NCBI GenBank assembly: GCA_017477205.1
Contig: JAFUXE010000018.1
Location: forward strand, 1 to 43,563
Length of the DNA stretch: 43,563 nucleotides
From: Alloprevotella sp.
Lineage (GTDB): Bacteria; Bacteroidota; Bacteroidia; Bacteroidales; Bacteroidaceae
Direction of reading: 5' to 3'
Below, piece by piece: positions 14,608-24,855 of this stretch. The translations under genes and the position numbers were made by a program. The stretch's first letter is position 1; the number at the start of each line of letters is the position of its first letter. The notes under the pieces were generated by a model that saw only the letters and a program-made list of their open reading frames with translations, was not told the origin of the DNA and searched no databases.

Positions 14608-17427
14608 ATGGAATATAATTTCAGAGAGATTGAGGCTCGCTGGCGCAAGCAGTGGGCAGAAAACCAGACATACAGGGTTACAGAAGACCCTACGAGACCT
14701 AAATTCTACGTGCTTAACATGTTCCCGTACCCCAGTGGTGCGGGATTGCACGTAGGGCATCCGCTGGGGTATATCGCCAGCGACATCTACGCCCGCTATA
14801 AGCGTCTGAAGGGCTTCAACGTGCTGAACCCGATGGGCTACGACGCCTACGGACTTCCTGCCGAGCAGTATGCCATCCAGACGGGACAGCATCCTGCAAA
14901 GACTACGGAGCAGAACATTGCCCGCTACCGTGAGCAGCTCGACAAGATAGGCTTCTGCTTTGATTGGAGTCGCGAGGTGCGCACCTGCGACCCCTCCTAT
15001 TACCGTTGGACGCAATGGACTTTCCGTCGGATGTTCCTGTCATTCTACTGCAACAAGTGTCAGAGTGCACAGCCCATAGAGAAACTGGTGGAGCGCTTCG
15101 AGCAGAAAGGCACGGAAGGATTGGACGTGGCCTGTTCGGAAGAACTTTCGTTCACGGCAGCCGAATGGAAGGCGATGGACGACGTGAAGAAGCAGGAAGT
15201 TCTGATGAACTACCGCATTGCCTACCTTGGCGAAACGATGGTGAACTGGTGTCCGCAACTCGGAACAGTACTCGCGAACGACGAAGTTGTCGATGGCGTG
15301 AGCGTTCGCGGCGGTTTCCCTGTGGAGCAGAAGCGCATGAAGCAGTGGTGCTTGCGTGTTTCAGCATACGCCCAGCGCTTGCTGGACGGTCTTGAGACCA
15401 TAGACTGGACCGATTCCCTGAAGGAAACGCAGCGCAACTGGATTGGCCGCTCGGAAGGTACGGAGATGGAGTTCTGCGTAGCCGACAGCGAGAAGCATTT
15501 TACGATATTCACCACTCGCGCAGACACTATCTTCGGAGTAACCTTCATGGTGCTCGCTCCCGAAAGCGAACTCGTCGCACAGCTGACGACTCCAGAACAG
15601 AAAGACAAGGTGGAAGCCTATCTGGCTGCAACGAAGAAGCGCACGGAACGTGAACGCATCAGCGACCGTAAGGTGACGGGCGTGTTCTCAGGAAGCTATG
15701 CCGTGAATCCCTTTACGGACGAAAAGATTCCCATTTGGATCAGCGACTATGTGCTTGCAGGCTACGGCACAGGAGCCATCATGGCAGTGCCTGCTCATGA
15801 CAGTCGCGACTATGCCTTCGCCAAGCATTTCAATTTGCCTATCATCCCGCTGATTGAAGGTTGCGACGTAAGCGAGGAAAGTTTTGATGCCAAGGAAGGC
15901 ATTGTCTGCAACAGTCACAGCGAGAAGTTCAGCCTGAACGGCCTCACCGTGAAGGAGGCTATCGCCGCTACGAAGAAATATGTTACGGAGCATGGGCTTG
16001 GCCGCGTGAAGGTGAACTACCGTCTGCGCGACGCCATCTTCTCCCGCCAGCGCTATTGGGGCGAGCCGTTCCCCGTGTACTATAAGGACGGTATGCCGCA
16101 GGTGCTGCCCGAAGAGTGCCTGCCGCTGGAACTGCCCGAAGTGAGCAAGTTCCTGCCGACAGAAACCGGTGAGCCGCCGTTGGGCAACGCAAGTCGCTGG
16201 GCGTGGGACACAGAGACAAAAGGTGTTGTTGATTGTTCCGCAATCAACAACGAAACCATCTTCCCGCTCGAACTCTCCACGATGCCAGGCTTCGCAGGCA
16301 GCAGCGCCTACTATCTCCGCTATATGGATCCCCATAACGACAAGGCACTCGTGGGAAAGGACGCAGATGAATACTGGAAGAACGTAGATCTCTACGTAGG
16401 CGGTTCCGAGCACGCTACGGGACACCTCATCTACTCCCGTTTCTGGAACAAGTTCCTTTTTGACCTTGGCGTAAGCTGCGAGGAAGAGCCCTTCCGCAAG
16501 CTGGTCAATCAGGGTATGATACAGGGACGTTCCAACTTCGTGTATCGCATCAAGGATACAAACACGTTTGTGAGTCTCGGGCTCAAGGAACAGTACGACA
16601 CGACCCCCATCCACGTGGACGTGAACATCGTAGCCAACGACATTCTTGACGTGGAGGCGTTCAAGCAGTGGCGTCCCGAGAACAACGATGCGGAGTTTAT
16701 CCTTGAGGACGGCAAGTACGTCTGCGGCTGGGCTGTGGAGAAGATGTCAAAGTCCATGTTCAACGTCGTCAATCCTGACCTCATCGTAGAGAAGTACGGT
16801 GCCGACACGCTGCGCATCTACGAGATGTTCCTCGGCCCCATCAACCAGAGTAAGCCCTGGGACAGCAACGGCATTGACGGCTCTTTCCGCTTCCTGCGCA
16901 AGTTCTGGAACCTCTTCTTCAGGGGCGAAGAGCTCGCGGTGACGGATGCCGCTCCGACGAAGGACAACCTCAAGACGCTGCATAAGCTCATCAAGAAAGT
17001 GACGGAGGATGTGGAAGTGTTCTCCTACAATACGAGTGTGCCCGCCTTCATGGTCGCTACTTCCGAGTTGGCTCAGCAGAAATGCCAGAGCCGCGAGGTG
17101 CTGGAAACCTGTCTTGTCCTGCTTGCCCCCTTTGCTCCGCACATCTGCGAAGAGCTTTGGCATAATCTGGGACACGATACCACCATCTTTGATGCCGCAT
17201 GGCCCGTCTTCGACGAAAAGTATCTGAAGGAAGACACGCTGACGCTTCCCGTCAGCTTCAGTGGTAAGACGCGCTACACCATTGAAGTGTCTGCGGATGC
17301 CTCCAACGACGAGGTGCAACAGCTTGCCCTCAACCACGAAGCTGCCGCCCGCTATCTGGAGGGGCAGGAAATCCTTAAAGTGATAGTTGTTCCCAAACGA
17401 ATCGTAAACATTGTCCTGAAGAAATGA
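14608..17427 (+). CDS. leuS: Leucyl-tRNA synthetase
   Basis: 939 residues, the usual length in Bacteroidetes. Class I signatures are present: the HIGH motif as H48-VGH51 in [17 protein letters not shown] and KMSKS at residues 712-716 ([11 protein letters not shown]). Between them lies the CP1 editing domain, with [18 protein letters not shown] and [21 protein letters not shown], which contains the threonine-rich and aspartate editing residues. It charges tRNA-Leu in the cytoplasm. Its stop overlaps the start of the next gene by 4 bp (ATGA). It heads a run of tightly packed genes to 23144. Confidence 0.98.
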   Translation: MEYNFREIEARWRKQWAENQTYRVTEDPTRPKFYVLNMFPYPSGAGLHVGHPLGYIASDIYARYKRLKGFNVLNPMGYDAYGLPAEQYAIQTGQHPAKTTEQNIARYREQLDKIGFCFDWSREVRTCDPSYYRWTQWTFRRMFLSFYCNKCQSAQPIEKLVERFEQKGTEGLDVACSEELSFTAAEWKAMDDVKKQEVLMNYRIAYLGETMVNWCPQLGTVLANDEVVDGVSVRGGFPVEQKRMKQWCLRVSAYAQRLLDGLETIDWTDSLKETQRNWIGRSEGTEMEFCVADSEKHFTIFTTRADTIFGVTFMVLAPESELVAQLTTPEQKDKVEAYLAATKKRTERERISDRKVTGVFSGSYAVNPFTDEKIPIWISDYVLAGYGTGAIMAVPAHDSRDYAFAKHFNLPIIPLIEGCDVSEESFDAKEGIVCNSHSEKFSLNGLTVKEAIAATKKYVTEHGLGRVKVNYRLRDAIFSRQRYWGEPFPVYYKDGMPQVLPEECLPLELPEVSKFLPTETGEPPLGNASRWAWDTETKGVVDCSAINNETIFPLELSTMPGFAGSSAYYLRYMDPHNDKALVGKDADEYWKNVDLYVGGSEHATGHLIYSRFWNKFLFDLGVSCEEEPFRKLVNQGMIQGRSNFVYRIKDTNTFVSLGLKEQYDTTPIHVDVNIVANDILDVEAFKQWRPENNDAEFILEDGKYVCGWAVEKMSKSMFNVVNPDLIVEKYGADTLRIYEMFLGPINQSKPWDSNGIDGSFRFLRKFWNLFFRGEELAVTDAAPTKDNLKTLHKLIKKVTEDVEVFSYNTSVPAFMVATSELAQQKCQSREVLETCLVLLAPFAPHICEELWHNLGHDTTIFDAAWPVFDEKYLKEDTLTLPVSFSGKTRYTIEVSADASNDEVQQLALNHEAAARYLEGQEILKVIVVPKRIVNIVLKK

Positions 17428-18383
17428 CCGCTTTCAAAACCAACTATTTTCAGGAGGTTCGCGACTACCTCTTCATTACCATTGGTCTGCTGATGTATGC
17501 CATCGGTGTGAACGCCTTCCAACTGCCCTATCAAATCACTGGCGGTGGTGTGGCGGGTATCGGTGCCATATTGTTCTACGGCTTCAATATCCCGCAGGCC
17601 TACACCTTCTTCGTCATCAACATCTTCCTACTCATCCTTGCCGTCAAGACGCTTGGATGGAAGTTTTGCGTGAAGACGATATATGCAGTGGTTGTCCTGA
17701 CTTTCATCCTTGAGGCTGTGCGCCAAGGCCTTGCTGCCTACGGCGCAGCGCACACGGACGAGTTTGTGCTGAGTCCGAACGGCATGCCTCAGATAGTGAA
17801 GAACGACGCCTTTATGTCCACCATTCTCGGTGCGTCCATTGAAGGCATTGGCCTGGGCGTCGTATTCCTCAACAATGGTTCCACTGGTGGAACGGATATT
17901 ATCGCTGCCATCGTGAACAAATACCGCGACATCACGCTTGGTCAGGTCATCATGTTCTTTGATATCCTGATTATCAGTTGTAGCGGCCTGCTCCCGACGG
18001 TGGGTATCTCCCAGATGCTCTACGGCTATACGACGCTCATCATCACGAGCTTCATGCTCGACTACGTCATCGACCGCGGTCGCCAGTCCGTGCAGTTCTT
18101 CATTTTCTCGAAGAAGTATGGCGAGATTGCCGACGCTATCACCTCCACGGGCCGCGGTGTCACCGTACTCGACGGCGAAGGCTGGTACACGCATTCGGAG
18201 CGCAAGGTCCTTGTCGTGCTCGCCAAGAAGCGTGAAAGTACCAGCATCTTCCGCTTCATCAAGAACGTGGATCCTGACGCCTTCGTGTCGCAGAGCAAGG
18301 TCATCGGTGTCTTTGGACAGGGCTTTGACCGCATAAAGGTGAAAGCAGACAAGAAAGCAGACAAGAAAGAAACGGCGGGATGA
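17424..18383 (+). CDS. YitT family membrane protein
   Basis: 319 residues. Five to six hydrophobic segments occupy the first roughly 210 residues, including [17 protein letters not shown] and [23 protein letters not shown], the glycine-rich motifs of the YitT/DUF161 family. A cytoplasmic DUF2179 domain follows ([39 protein letters not shown]) and a lysine-rich tail ends the protein. The transported substrate is unknown. It overlaps leuS upstream and the following gene downstream by 4 bp each, indicating translational coupling. Confidence 0.92.
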   Translation: MTAFKTNYFQEVRDYLFITIGLLMYAIGVNAFQLPYQITGGGVAGIGAILFYGFNIPQAYTFFVINIFLLILAVKTLGWKFCVKTIYAVVVLTFILEAVRQGLAAYGAAHTDEFVLSPNGMPQIVKNDAFMSTILGASIEGIGLGVVFLNNGSTGGTDIIAAIVNKYRDITLGQVIMFFDILIISCSGLLPTVGISQMLYGYTTLIITSFMLDYVIDRGRQSVQFFIFSKKYGEIADAITSTGRGVTVLDGEGWYTHSERKVLVVLAKKRESTSIFRFIKNVDPDAFVSQSKVIGVFGQGFDRIKVKADKKADKKETAG

Positions 18384-19786
18384 AAAGTCTGACGGTAGTA
18401 CCTATGGGTGGCCTTTGCAACCGCTTGCGTACGTTGCTTTCTGCATACCATTTCGCACAATCCGAGCGGGATGTCTTCGTGCGTGTGGAGTGGGGTAAGA
18501 ATCGCGAGTGCTTTGCTGAGTACACGGACCTCTTTGAGCCCATTCATGAGGAAAACTTCAGCATTGTGCCTCGTCGTTGGTGGAATGTGCCCGTGCGCCG
18601 CAACAACCTGCATCTTCCGGCACTCCTTCGCCTTCCGGTTTACGATAAACAGCTGAACTATTTTCGTCCGCACGAGGACAAGAGCGTAGAGGAGTACTTC
18701 AAAGATGTGCGGAGCATATATCTCTCTACGGGCTATCAGTTCCGTCCGTATTCACAGGAGCAGATGCAAAGCCTGCTCCCCTGCCGTGAATTGCAGGAAC
18801 GCATCGACGGCATTGTGGGCGAGTTTCCGGAGAACATCGTTGGCGTGCATATTCGCCGCACGGACAATATGGACGCATGCACCCAAAGCACCGACGAGGT
18901 TTTCATCCGTCTGATGGACCGCGAACTGCAAGCCGATCCCTATACGATGTTCTTCCTCGCAACCGACGACGGCACGGTGAAGAACAAGATGATGAAGCGC
19001 TATCCCGGCCATGTCCTTGTGCAACATACGCCCCACGTGCGGCGCGATACCTTGGAGGGCATGGAGGAAGCAGTTGTGGATTTATTTTGCCTCGCGCATA
19101 CGCGTAAAGTAATAGGTAGCCACTATTCCTCCTTTTCCGAGACGGCGGCAGAGATTGGCGGCATCCCCCTGACCATTGCCATCGAGGAGCCACAAAAGCC
19201 TGCTGTTGAAACGATAGTCTTTGCCTCCAACAATCAGCACAAGCTTGACGAGGTGCGTAAGATTCTGGGTGAGAAGACGCGCGTGGTCAGCCTGAAAGAA
19301 GTCGGCATCACGGATGACATACCCGAGACGTCGGAAACACTTGAAGGCAATGCCCTGCAAAAGGCACGCTACGTGTATGAGCGCATGGGCTGTCGCTGTT
19401 TCGCAGACGATACGGGCTTGGAGGTGGAAGCTTTGGGCGGTGCCCCAGGAGTTTATACGGCACGCTATGCCTATCCTGACCGGCACGATCCGGAGGCAAA
19501 TACGCAGAAACTACTCCGTGAACTGAAAAATAAATCCAGCCGTAAGGCAAGATTTCGCACGGTTATTGCGTTAATAGAAGAAGATGGTAGCGAACACCTC
19601 TTTGAAGGAGTCGTGGAAGGTACCATCACGGAGGAGAAACGCGGAACGCAGGGTTTCGGCTACGATCCCGTCTTCATTCCCGAGGACATGGGGAAGACGT
19701 TTGCCGAACTGGGAGCGGACGTGAAGAACCACATCAGCCACCGTGCGCGTGCCGTAGAGAAGTTCTCCGCATACATCAACGCATAA
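18380..19786 (+). CDS. Glycosyltransferase-RdgB fusion protein
   Basis: 468 residues in one unbroken frame. Residues 1 to about 272 resemble fucosyltransferase-superfamily enzymes (NodZ/GT11/O-FucT-like): [14 protein letters not shown] near the N-terminus, [18 protein letters not shown] in the middle, FFLATDD and a late [15 protein letters not shown]. From residue 277 the sequence is a complete RdgB-type non-canonical purine NTP pyrophosphatase: [54 protein letters not shown] and ISHRARA. RdgB removes dITP/XTP from the nucleotide pool. The domain joins exactly where free RdgB has its first residues, and no in-frame ATG, GTG or TTG lies at the junction (codons 270-279), so a separate RdgB start is unlikely. 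It overlaps the YitT gene by 4 bp. Confidence 0.88.
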   Translation: MKSLTVVPMGGLCNRLRTLLSAYHFAQSERDVFVRVEWGKNRECFAEYTDLFEPIHEENFSIVPRRWWNVPVRRNNLHLPALLRLPVYDKQLNYFRPHEDKSVEEYFKDVRSIYLSTGYQFRPYSQEQMQSLLPCRELQERIDGIVGEFPENIVGVHIRRTDNMDACTQSTDEVFIRLMDRELQADPYTMFFLATDDGTVKNKMMKRYPGHVLVQHTPHVRRDTLEGMEEAVVDLFCLAHTRKVIGSHYSSFSETAAEIGGIPLTIAIEEPQKPAVETIVFASNNQHKLDEVRKILGEKTRVVSLKEVGITDDIPETSETLEGNALQKARYVYERMGCRCFADDTGLEVEALGGAPGVYTARYAYPDRHDPEANTQKLLRELKNKSSRKARFRTVIALIEEDGSEHLFEGVVEGTITEEKRGTQGFGYDPVFIPEDMGKTFAELGADVKNHISHRARAVEKFSAYINA

Positions 19787-19804
19787 TCACACAGAGCCTC
19801 ACCC

Positions 19805-22132
19805 ATGAAGCGAGTATTCTTTTTTGTCCTGTTTATGGCGACAGCCGTCATGAACGCCCAAACCACCGTGGGCGACTGGACGTCCTATCTGGCCTATCAC
19901 AACAACACGTTCAACGTTCCCTTCGGAAAGGAAATCTATTCCCTTTGCGACGGCAACCTTTTCGCCTACGACACGGAGACCACCGAGGTTCGCCTGCTGT
20001 CAAAGCTCAGCGGGATGAACGGGAAGTATGTCATGTTCATGGGCCACAGCACGACGCAGCACTGCCTTGTTCTGGTGTACGATGACGGCAACATCGACCT
20101 GATGCTTTCCGACGGCACTTTCCTGAACATCCCGCAGCTGCGCAATGCCGACATAGAGGGTCTTCAGATGAACAGCCTCACAGTGAACGGCGACTGGGCG
20201 GTACTTGCCACTTCCACGGGCGTGGTGCTTATTGACGTGAAGCGCCGCGAGCTTCATGGCGTGTATGACTTGGGCGAGAAGATATACGCTGGCGTGGTTT
20301 TTGACGGACAGGTATTTGTTGCGCGTGAAGCAACGATTCTTGCCTGCCCGCTGACCTCGAACCTTTCCGACCAGACGCTCTGGCAGCGGCAGCAGTATGT
20401 GGCTGCCAGAAGTTTTGTGCCTGTGGGTGACCGCTTGTACTTCACGGTGCAATACTTTGTCAATCCTTTCCCAGTCGGACTTTGGTACATGTCAAAGGCT
20501 GATGAAGGCGGCAACCGCGACTGGGAACAGGTGAACAACAACTACTATCCCCTTACCTATTCCGATGGTAAGACTGCCGTCTTTGCGCGTTCTTCCGATA
20601 TCGCGATGGTATCCTCAAATTCCGGGGCCGTCAGTTCCTATGCTTTCGAAAACCAGTGGCAGCATGTCTCCCGTACCTCCGACGGACAGCTTTGGGCCAG
20701 TGAAGGTACATTAGGCTTACAGCCCTACCGCATCAGTGGCGAAACGGTTGCGAAGAGTGACGCTCCTGTGGGCAGCTACGGCCCGCTTCGCGACCTCTGC
20801 TATCACTTACGCTACTTTGACACACGTCTGCTTATAGCTGGCGGATGGCTGGACTATAGTGGGGCAATGCATCCGGGCACGCTGATGCAGTTTGAAAACG
20901 GCGAGTGGAAATTCTTTCAGGAAGAAGGTGTGGAGGAAGCCACAGGCGTCATGTATAGGAACATGACATCTATTATTCAGGACCCCGCAGACCCGAATCA
21001 TCATTTTGCGACGTCTGCCAACACCGGACTCTACGAGTTCCGTGACTACAAATTCGTCCGCCAATATACGAACAGTAACAGTCCCTTGAAGTCGGCCCTT
21101 GCAGACAAGAATCCAATCTACGTCATTACGGACGGCCTGAACTATGATGACAAAGGCAACTTGTGGATGATAAACAACCAGACCGACACGCTTTTCCATA
21201 TACTTAAGGCCGACGGTACATGGGCATCCATATACGTTGACGATATTCGTTTGGCGCCCACGCTGGAGAAAATGTTCTTCGACCGTAAAGGACGCCTGTG
21301 GGTGGCTTCGCGCCGCACCGTATCCAACCACACGGCAGGTCTTCTCTGCCTGGATTACAACGGGACGATAGAAAACGACAAGGATGACGTATTCCGCTAT
21401 CGCATGAATTGCATCAACGAGGACGGGACGAGCGTCAACCTGAATGGCGTCTATGCCTTGGCGGAGGATATGAACGGCCAGATTTGGGTGGGAACGGGCG
21501 ACGGACTTTTCGTCGTGGAGAATCCCGACGAATGGTTCGATGCGGACTTCACGATTTTGCAGGTGAAGGTGCCCCGCAACGACGGCACGAACTTTGCCGA
21601 CTATCTTCTGGCCAATGTTCCTGTCAGCGCTATTGCCGTGGACGGCGCCAACCGCAAGTGGCTCGGCACATACGGCAGCGGCCTCTACCTCGTGAGTCCT
21701 GACGGGACGGAGATCCTCCAGCATTTCACGGCAGAGAACTCCCCCCTGCTCTCAAATACCATCAATTCCCTGGCCGTCAACCAGACGACGGGAGAGCTCA
21801 TGATTGGTACCAGCGTGGGACTTTGCGCTTATCAGAGCCACGTCTCAGCCCCTTCGCCTTCGCTCAATTCTTCCTCCGTGAAGGTCTATCCCAACCCCGT
21901 GCGCCCCGAGTATAGCGGGAACATCATTCTCAATGGCTTGACAGCCGATGCCGATGTCAAGGTGGTGTCGGCAGGCGGACAGGCCGTTGCAGGCGGTACA
22001 TCCACGGGCGGAACGTTCGTCTGGGACGGCTGCGATCTCTACGGTCGCCGTGTGGCGTCCGGTGTGTACTATTTCATGGTCTCCACCGCGCGTGCCGACC
22101 AGGGCATCGTGGCAAAGATCGTCGTGCTGTAG
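19805..22132 (+). CDS. porZ: T9SS attachment-complex protein PorZ
   Basis: 775 residues, close to the 776 of Porphyromonas gingivalis PorZ as I recall it. A signal peptide is followed by VGDWTSYLAYHNNTF, two beta-propeller-like regions with repeated LWMINNQTDTLFHI, GRLWVASRR, GQIWVGTGDGLFVV and KWLGTYGSGLYLV blades, and a C-terminal domain (VKVYPNPVRPEY ... DLYGRRVASGVYYFMVSTA) that is itself T9SS-type. PorZ sits at the cell surface with the sortase PorU and delivers anionic LPS for cargo attachment. It starts 18 bp after the glycosyltransferase-RdgB gene and is followed at 19 bp by an acyltransferase gene, which places it among possible glycan-modifying genes. Confidence 0.85.
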   Translation: MKRVFFFVLFMATAVMNAQTTVGDWTSYLAYHNNTFNVPFGKEIYSLCDGNLFAYDTETTEVRLLSKLSGMNGKYVMFMGHSTTQHCLVLVYDDGNIDLMLSDGTFLNIPQLRNADIEGLQMNSLTVNGDWAVLATSTGVVLIDVKRRELHGVYDLGEKIYAGVVFDGQVFVAREATILACPLTSNLSDQTLWQRQQYVAARSFVPVGDRLYFTVQYFVNPFPVGLWYMSKADEGGNRDWEQVNNNYYPLTYSDGKTAVFARSSDIAMVSSNSGAVSSYAFENQWQHVSRTSDGQLWASEGTLGLQPYRISGETVAKSDAPVGSYGPLRDLCYHLRYFDTRLLIAGGWLDYSGAMHPGTLMQFENGEWKFFQEEGVEEATGVMYRNMTSIIQDPADPNHHFATSANTGLYEFRDYKFVRQYTNSNSPLKSALADKNPIYVITDGLNYDDKGNLWMINNQTDTLFHILKADGTWASIYVDDIRLAPTLEKMFFDRKGRLWVASRRTVSNHTAGLLCLDYNGTIENDKDDVFRYRMNCINEDGTSVNLNGVYALAEDMNGQIWVGTGDGLFVVENPDEWFDADFTILQVKVPRNDGTNFADYLLANVPVSAIAVDGANRKWLGTYGSGLYLVSPDGTEILQHFTAENSPLLSNTINSLAVNQTTGELMIGTSVGLCAYQSHVSAPSPSLNSSSVKVYPNPVRPEYSGNIILNGLTADADVKVVSAGGQAVAGGTSTGGTFVWDGCDLYGRRVASGVYYFMVSTARADQGIVAKIVVL

Positions 22133-22151
22133 GCTTTCCCTCGCTTTGCGT

Positions 22152-23144
22152 ATGGAGAACAGGAAGGATCTGAACTGGGCCAACGCCCTACGTGCATGGT
22201 GCATGGTGGGTGTCTATCTGTGGCACGGCGAAGTCTTCTGCGGCAGCCACCCGTTTCTTTCCACGTATATCTCTCCGGTTTGCATGGCTGCGTTCTTCTT
22301 CGTCAGCGGCTTCCTCTTCTTCCGGAAATATGATGTTTTGACGGACGGCAACTTCTGGAGGACAGAGGCAGAAAACGTCTTTTTCCGGCTCGCCGTCCCC
22401 ACGATGCTTTTTGCAGCCCTGCTATATGTGCCGAAGGTGTTTTTCCATCAGGCATCGCCGTCTTTACCGGACTTCATGCTTGCCGTTTTCGGAGGTACGG
22501 CGTTTTGGTTCACGTCCGCCCTGGTGCTGATACAGCTTGCGGCCCTCCTGTTTCTCTGCGCGACGAGCCCCGTCCGCTCCTTGACTTTGCGGTTCGGTGC
22601 CCTTCTCGCCGTATCGCTCTGCCTTTGGGTAGGCTATATGCAGGTTGACGCTCCCTTCAATGCCTTTCCCTGGTCGTTTACGAGTGCCATGCGCTATTTC
22701 CTTTTCTTCGCACTTGGCGGATGCTGCTGTCGCAGCAGGCTTTTGAACGGTGAAACTCCGCCACGACGCATTGCCGTGTGGGCGATACCTCTGTTGGCGG
22801 CATACGTGGTGCTTTCTTCTTCCATTGGCCAGTCCCAGGCCCTTTTGGACCACACGCTGCGCCTGCTGGCAGCGTTGGCGGGCATTGCCGCCCTCGTGCC
22901 TCTCGCCCTTGTGGCTCCCTCGTGGCGCTGGCAGCGTTTCATGGGACGCAAAACAATCGTCTTCTATTTCGTTTGTGGCCTACTCCCCGCTCTTGTCGCC
23001 CACGCCTGCCGCCACTTCGGCCTTGTGGGCGAGGCGGCCGTGCTGCCCACATCCCTGCTGAGCCTCGCGACAGCCGCCGTCGTGGCGAAGCTGCTCAGCC
23101 GCTATGCCTCAGCCCTGTTTGACCTGCGAAAATTGAAACGTTGA
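22152..23144 (+). CDS. Acyltransferase 3 family membrane protein
   Basis: 330 residues from ATG 22152, chosen because it lies just after the porZ stop and begins with the family start (MENRKDLNWANALRAWCMVGVYLWHGEVF, with the conserved histidine of the acyltransferase-3 motif). About ten hydrophobic segments follow, including FFFVSGFLFFRK and GRKTIVFYFVCGLLPAL. Such proteins O-acetylate or O-acylate cell-surface glycans. The substrate is unknown; LPS or the A-LPS used by the T9SS is a reasonable guess from the porZ neighbour. It appears to be the last gene of the leuS operon. Confidence 0.85.
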   Translation: MENRKDLNWANALRAWCMVGVYLWHGEVFCGSHPFLSTYISPVCMAAFFFVSGFLFFRKYDVLTDGNFWRTEAENVFFRLAVPTMLFAALLYVPKVFFHQASPSLPDFMLAVFGGTAFWFTSALVLIQLAALLFLCATSPVRSLTLRFGALLAVSLCLWVGYMQVDAPFNAFPWSFTSAMRYFLFFALGGCCCRSRLLNGETPPRRIAVWAIPLLAAYVVLSSSIGQSQALLDHTLRLLAALAGIAALVPLALVAPSWRWQRFMGRKTIVFYFVCGLLPALVAHACRHFGLVGEAAVLPTSLLSLATAAVVAKLLSRYASALFDLRKLKR

Positions 23145-23197
23145 GCAGGCAGGCAAAATGCCGCTTGTGCTCAGCTTTTTAGTGCAAAATACAAGCG

Positions 23198-23224
23198 AAA
23201 AAGACCTCCTTTGAGGCTTTTTTG
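23198..23224 (+). terminator. Terminator after the acyltransferase gene
   Basis: CCTC (23205-23208) pairs with GAGG (23213-23216) and, beyond a bulged A, AAAAAG pairs with CTTTTT. The right strand is a T run to 23223. Confidence 0.75.
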
Positions 23225-23264
23225 CAGAAAAAAGCCACTTTTTCACAAAAAAAATGCCCAAATG

Positions 23265-23296
23265 TTTGTACAACATCTTCTTTACCACTAAATTTG
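23265..23296 (+). promoter_or_regulatory. Promoter for the HU gene
   Basis: TTTG (23265-23268), 20 bp, TAAATTTG (23289-23296): a full consensus match. The leader before ATG 23354 is about 50 nt and A/T-rich. Confidence 0.85.
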
Positions 23297-23353
23297 CGAG
23301 GCAAAAACAAGCGAACACATCAATTATTGTTTACTTTAATACCAATATCAAAA

Positions 23354-23626
23354 ATGAACAAAACTGAACTCGTAGCTGCTATCGCAGCAGCAGCAGGCCT
23401 GAGCAAGGTAGATTCCAAGAAGGCAGTTGACGCCGCTCTGGAGGCAGTATCCAAGGATCTGAAGAAGGGTAACAAGGTTGCTCTCCTCGGCTTCGGTACA
23501 TTCGAAGTAACAAAGCGTCCCGGCCGCGAAGGTATCAACCCCCGCACCGGTGCTAAAATTAAAATTGCCGCCAAGAAGGTCGTTAAGTTCAAGGCTGGTA
23601 AGGAACTGAAGGACGCTGTAAAATAA
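23354..23626 (+). CDS. HU-type DNA-binding protein
   Basis: 90 residues, the normal HU length. The start is fixed by MNKTELVAAIAAAAGLSKVDSKKAVDA. The DNA-binding arm reads KRPGREGINPRTGAKIKIAAKK, containing the RNP-type tip with the intercalating proline, and the core GNKVALLGFGTFEV is standard. It is a nucleoid-associated dimer that bends DNA. It is transcribed alone from a consensus promoter and ended by a 16-bp hairpin. Confidence 0.97.
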   Translation: MNKTELVAAIAAAAGLSKVDSKKAVDAALEAVSKDLKKGNKVALLGFGTFEVTKRPGREGINPRTGAKIKIAAKKVVKFKAGKELKDAVK

Positions 23627-23645
23627 AAACAGGCCTCTTTATGTA

Positions 23646-23680
23646 AACAGGGAGGATGCACATCGTGCATCCTCCCTGTT
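23646..23680. terminator. 16-bp perfect hairpin between convergent genes
   Basis: AACAGGGAGGATGCAC (23646-23661) and its exact complement (23665-23680) are separated by a 3-nt loop. It lies between HU (plus) and the lipoprotein genes (minus) and is followed by GTTGTTC on the plus strand, so it probably ends both transcripts. Confidence 0.8.
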
Positions 23681-23726
23681 GTTGTTCATGGGGCGAAGGC
23701 TTCGGCAAATACGGGATGCGGAAGGT

Positions 23727-24143
23727 TCAGGGCCTGACTTCCTTTGTGTAGGTGACGCTGTTTGTGTACAGCGTCATCACGCTGTTCTGCAGGGTGAGGC
23801 GTTCCTTGCCTTTCCTGGCAGCCCATAGGCCAGGGTTGGCTTTATTGCGCAGACACACCACGGAGCCCTCTGCGGAAAACACCTCGACACGTGAGGAGTC
23901 TGCCGTGAAGAGCACAAAAGCTGTGTGGTTGCCTTGTTCCATGCGCTCGGCCACCTCCCATACGCGTATGCACTGGTGCAGGGCTTCGCTCCAGGTGTAG
24001 CCGGCAGCGCCAAGACAGCCGTGGTCGTCACGGTTGCCGCCCACGAGGCGGCTCAGGGGACCGCTGGCACAAGCACAGACAAACAGGAGCAGCGCCAGCA
24101 GGCAGGGTAGGGGTGCGTAGCGTGAAATGGTTCTTTGTCTCAT
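23727..24143 (-). CDS. Small lipoprotein with HGC...GYTWSEALHQC motif
   Basis: 138 residues. A hydrophobic N-terminus ends in FVCACASGP, a lipoprotein signal with C25 (or C23) as the lipidated residue. The mature part contains GGNRDDHGCLGAAGYTWSEALHQCIRVWEVAERM: two cysteines about 18 residues apart in a motif I recall from other small Bacteroidetes lipoproteins without a known role. The rest is beta-rich (AFVLFTADSSRVEVFS, LWAARKGKERLTLQNS). It is the second gene of a two-gene minus-strand operon, 32 bp after the DUF4840-like gene. Confidence 0.75.
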   Translation of the reverse strand: MRQRTISRYAPLPCLLALLLFVCACASGPLSRLVGGNRDDHGCLGAAGYTWSEALHQCIRVWEVAERMEQGNHTAFVLFTADSSRVEVFSAEGSVVCLRNKANPGLWAARKGKERLTLQNSVMTLYTNSVTYTKEVRP

Positions 24144-24175
24144 GTTTCAATGTATGGGGAAGGGATGGGGAATGC

Positions 24176-24775
24176 CTATTGTTTGCGCAGGATGAAGGGG
24201 AAGCGGAAGACAACGTCCTGAATGCTGTCCGGGTAGGTGGCGGTTCCCGTTACGGGTTCTCCGTCAAGGAGGATTTTCTTTGTGGTGAGTGCCATCTCTA
24301 TGCGGTGCGTCTGCGGATAGTACCATTCAAAATCGCTGCCCTTGCCTGCAAAATAGATGGTGATGTCGTGCACCTGTCCGTTTTTCTCTGCCGTGAGTGA
24401 GACGGGCTGCGGGTCATAGGCCATGGGGTAGTAGGCTTGTCCGGCATTGTAGAGCGTGTAGTTCATGTTGAAAGGTACCGACGTGATGCCGTCCTCTGCG
24501 GCGGTGCCTTTTCCAAGAACGGAATCCACCACGGCAGCCACGGGCAGAGCCTCAATGTGCAGGCTTTTCCCGCTGACGCTGGCGGCGGAGGTGACGCGTA
24601 GCGTGTCGCGCAGGGAAAGGCGGCACACGCAGTTGATGGTGCCGAAATAGTTTCCGGAGATACCCGTCCTGACGTCTTCGGGAACGCCTTCGTCGTCAGA
24701 GCCGCAGGCTATGGGGAGGGAACAGGCCGCGGCGAGAAGGAGCGGGATGTAGTTGAGAAAACGTAGTTTGTGCAT
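24176..24775 (-). CDS. Lipoprotein, possibly DUF4840-like
   Basis: 199 residues from the ATG at 24775 (minus strand), which opens the signal MHKLRFLNYIPLLLAAACSLPIACGSDDE; the frame is open further upstream but would span the promoter. C24 followed by GSDDE is the likely lipidated residue, with C18 as an alternative. The mature beta-rich domain (SGNYFGTINCVCRLSLRDTLRVT ... VHDITIYFAGKGSDFEWYYPQTHRIEMALTTKKILLDG) looks like a Bacteroidales surface-lipoprotein DUF, perhaps DUF4840. I cannot assign a function. Confidence 0.7.
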   Translation of the reverse strand: MHKLRFLNYIPLLLAAACSLPIACGSDDEGVPEDVRTGISGNYFGTINCVCRLSLRDTLRVTSAASVSGKSLHIEALPVAAVVDSVLGKGTAAEDGITSVPFNMNYTLYNAGQAYYPMAYDPQPVSLTAEKNGQVHDITIYFAGKGSDFEWYYPQTHRIEMALTTKKILLDGEPVTGTATYPDSIQDVVFRFPFILRKQ

Positions 24776-24797
24776 TTGTGTCCATGTTTTAACTCCG

Positions 24798-24829
24798 CAA
24801 AGGTACGTTCCTGCGAGGGAAAAAACAAG
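24798..24829 (-). promoter_or_regulatory. Promoter of the minus-strand lipoprotein operon
   Basis: On the minus strand CTTG (24826-24829), 20 bp, then TACCTTTG (24798-24805): a full -7 match and one mismatch in the -33 box. The leader to ATG 24775 is about 15-20 nt. Confidence 0.75.
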
Positions 24830-24855
24830 CGAAACCACACAATAATATATTTATA

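Noticed and set aside
18380..19786. Frameshift artefact creating the GT-RdgB fusion
   Set aside because: Both domains are in one frame with intact motifs up to the junction and consistent codon use; no homopolymer or overlap at codons 265-280 suggests an error, though reads are needed to be certain.
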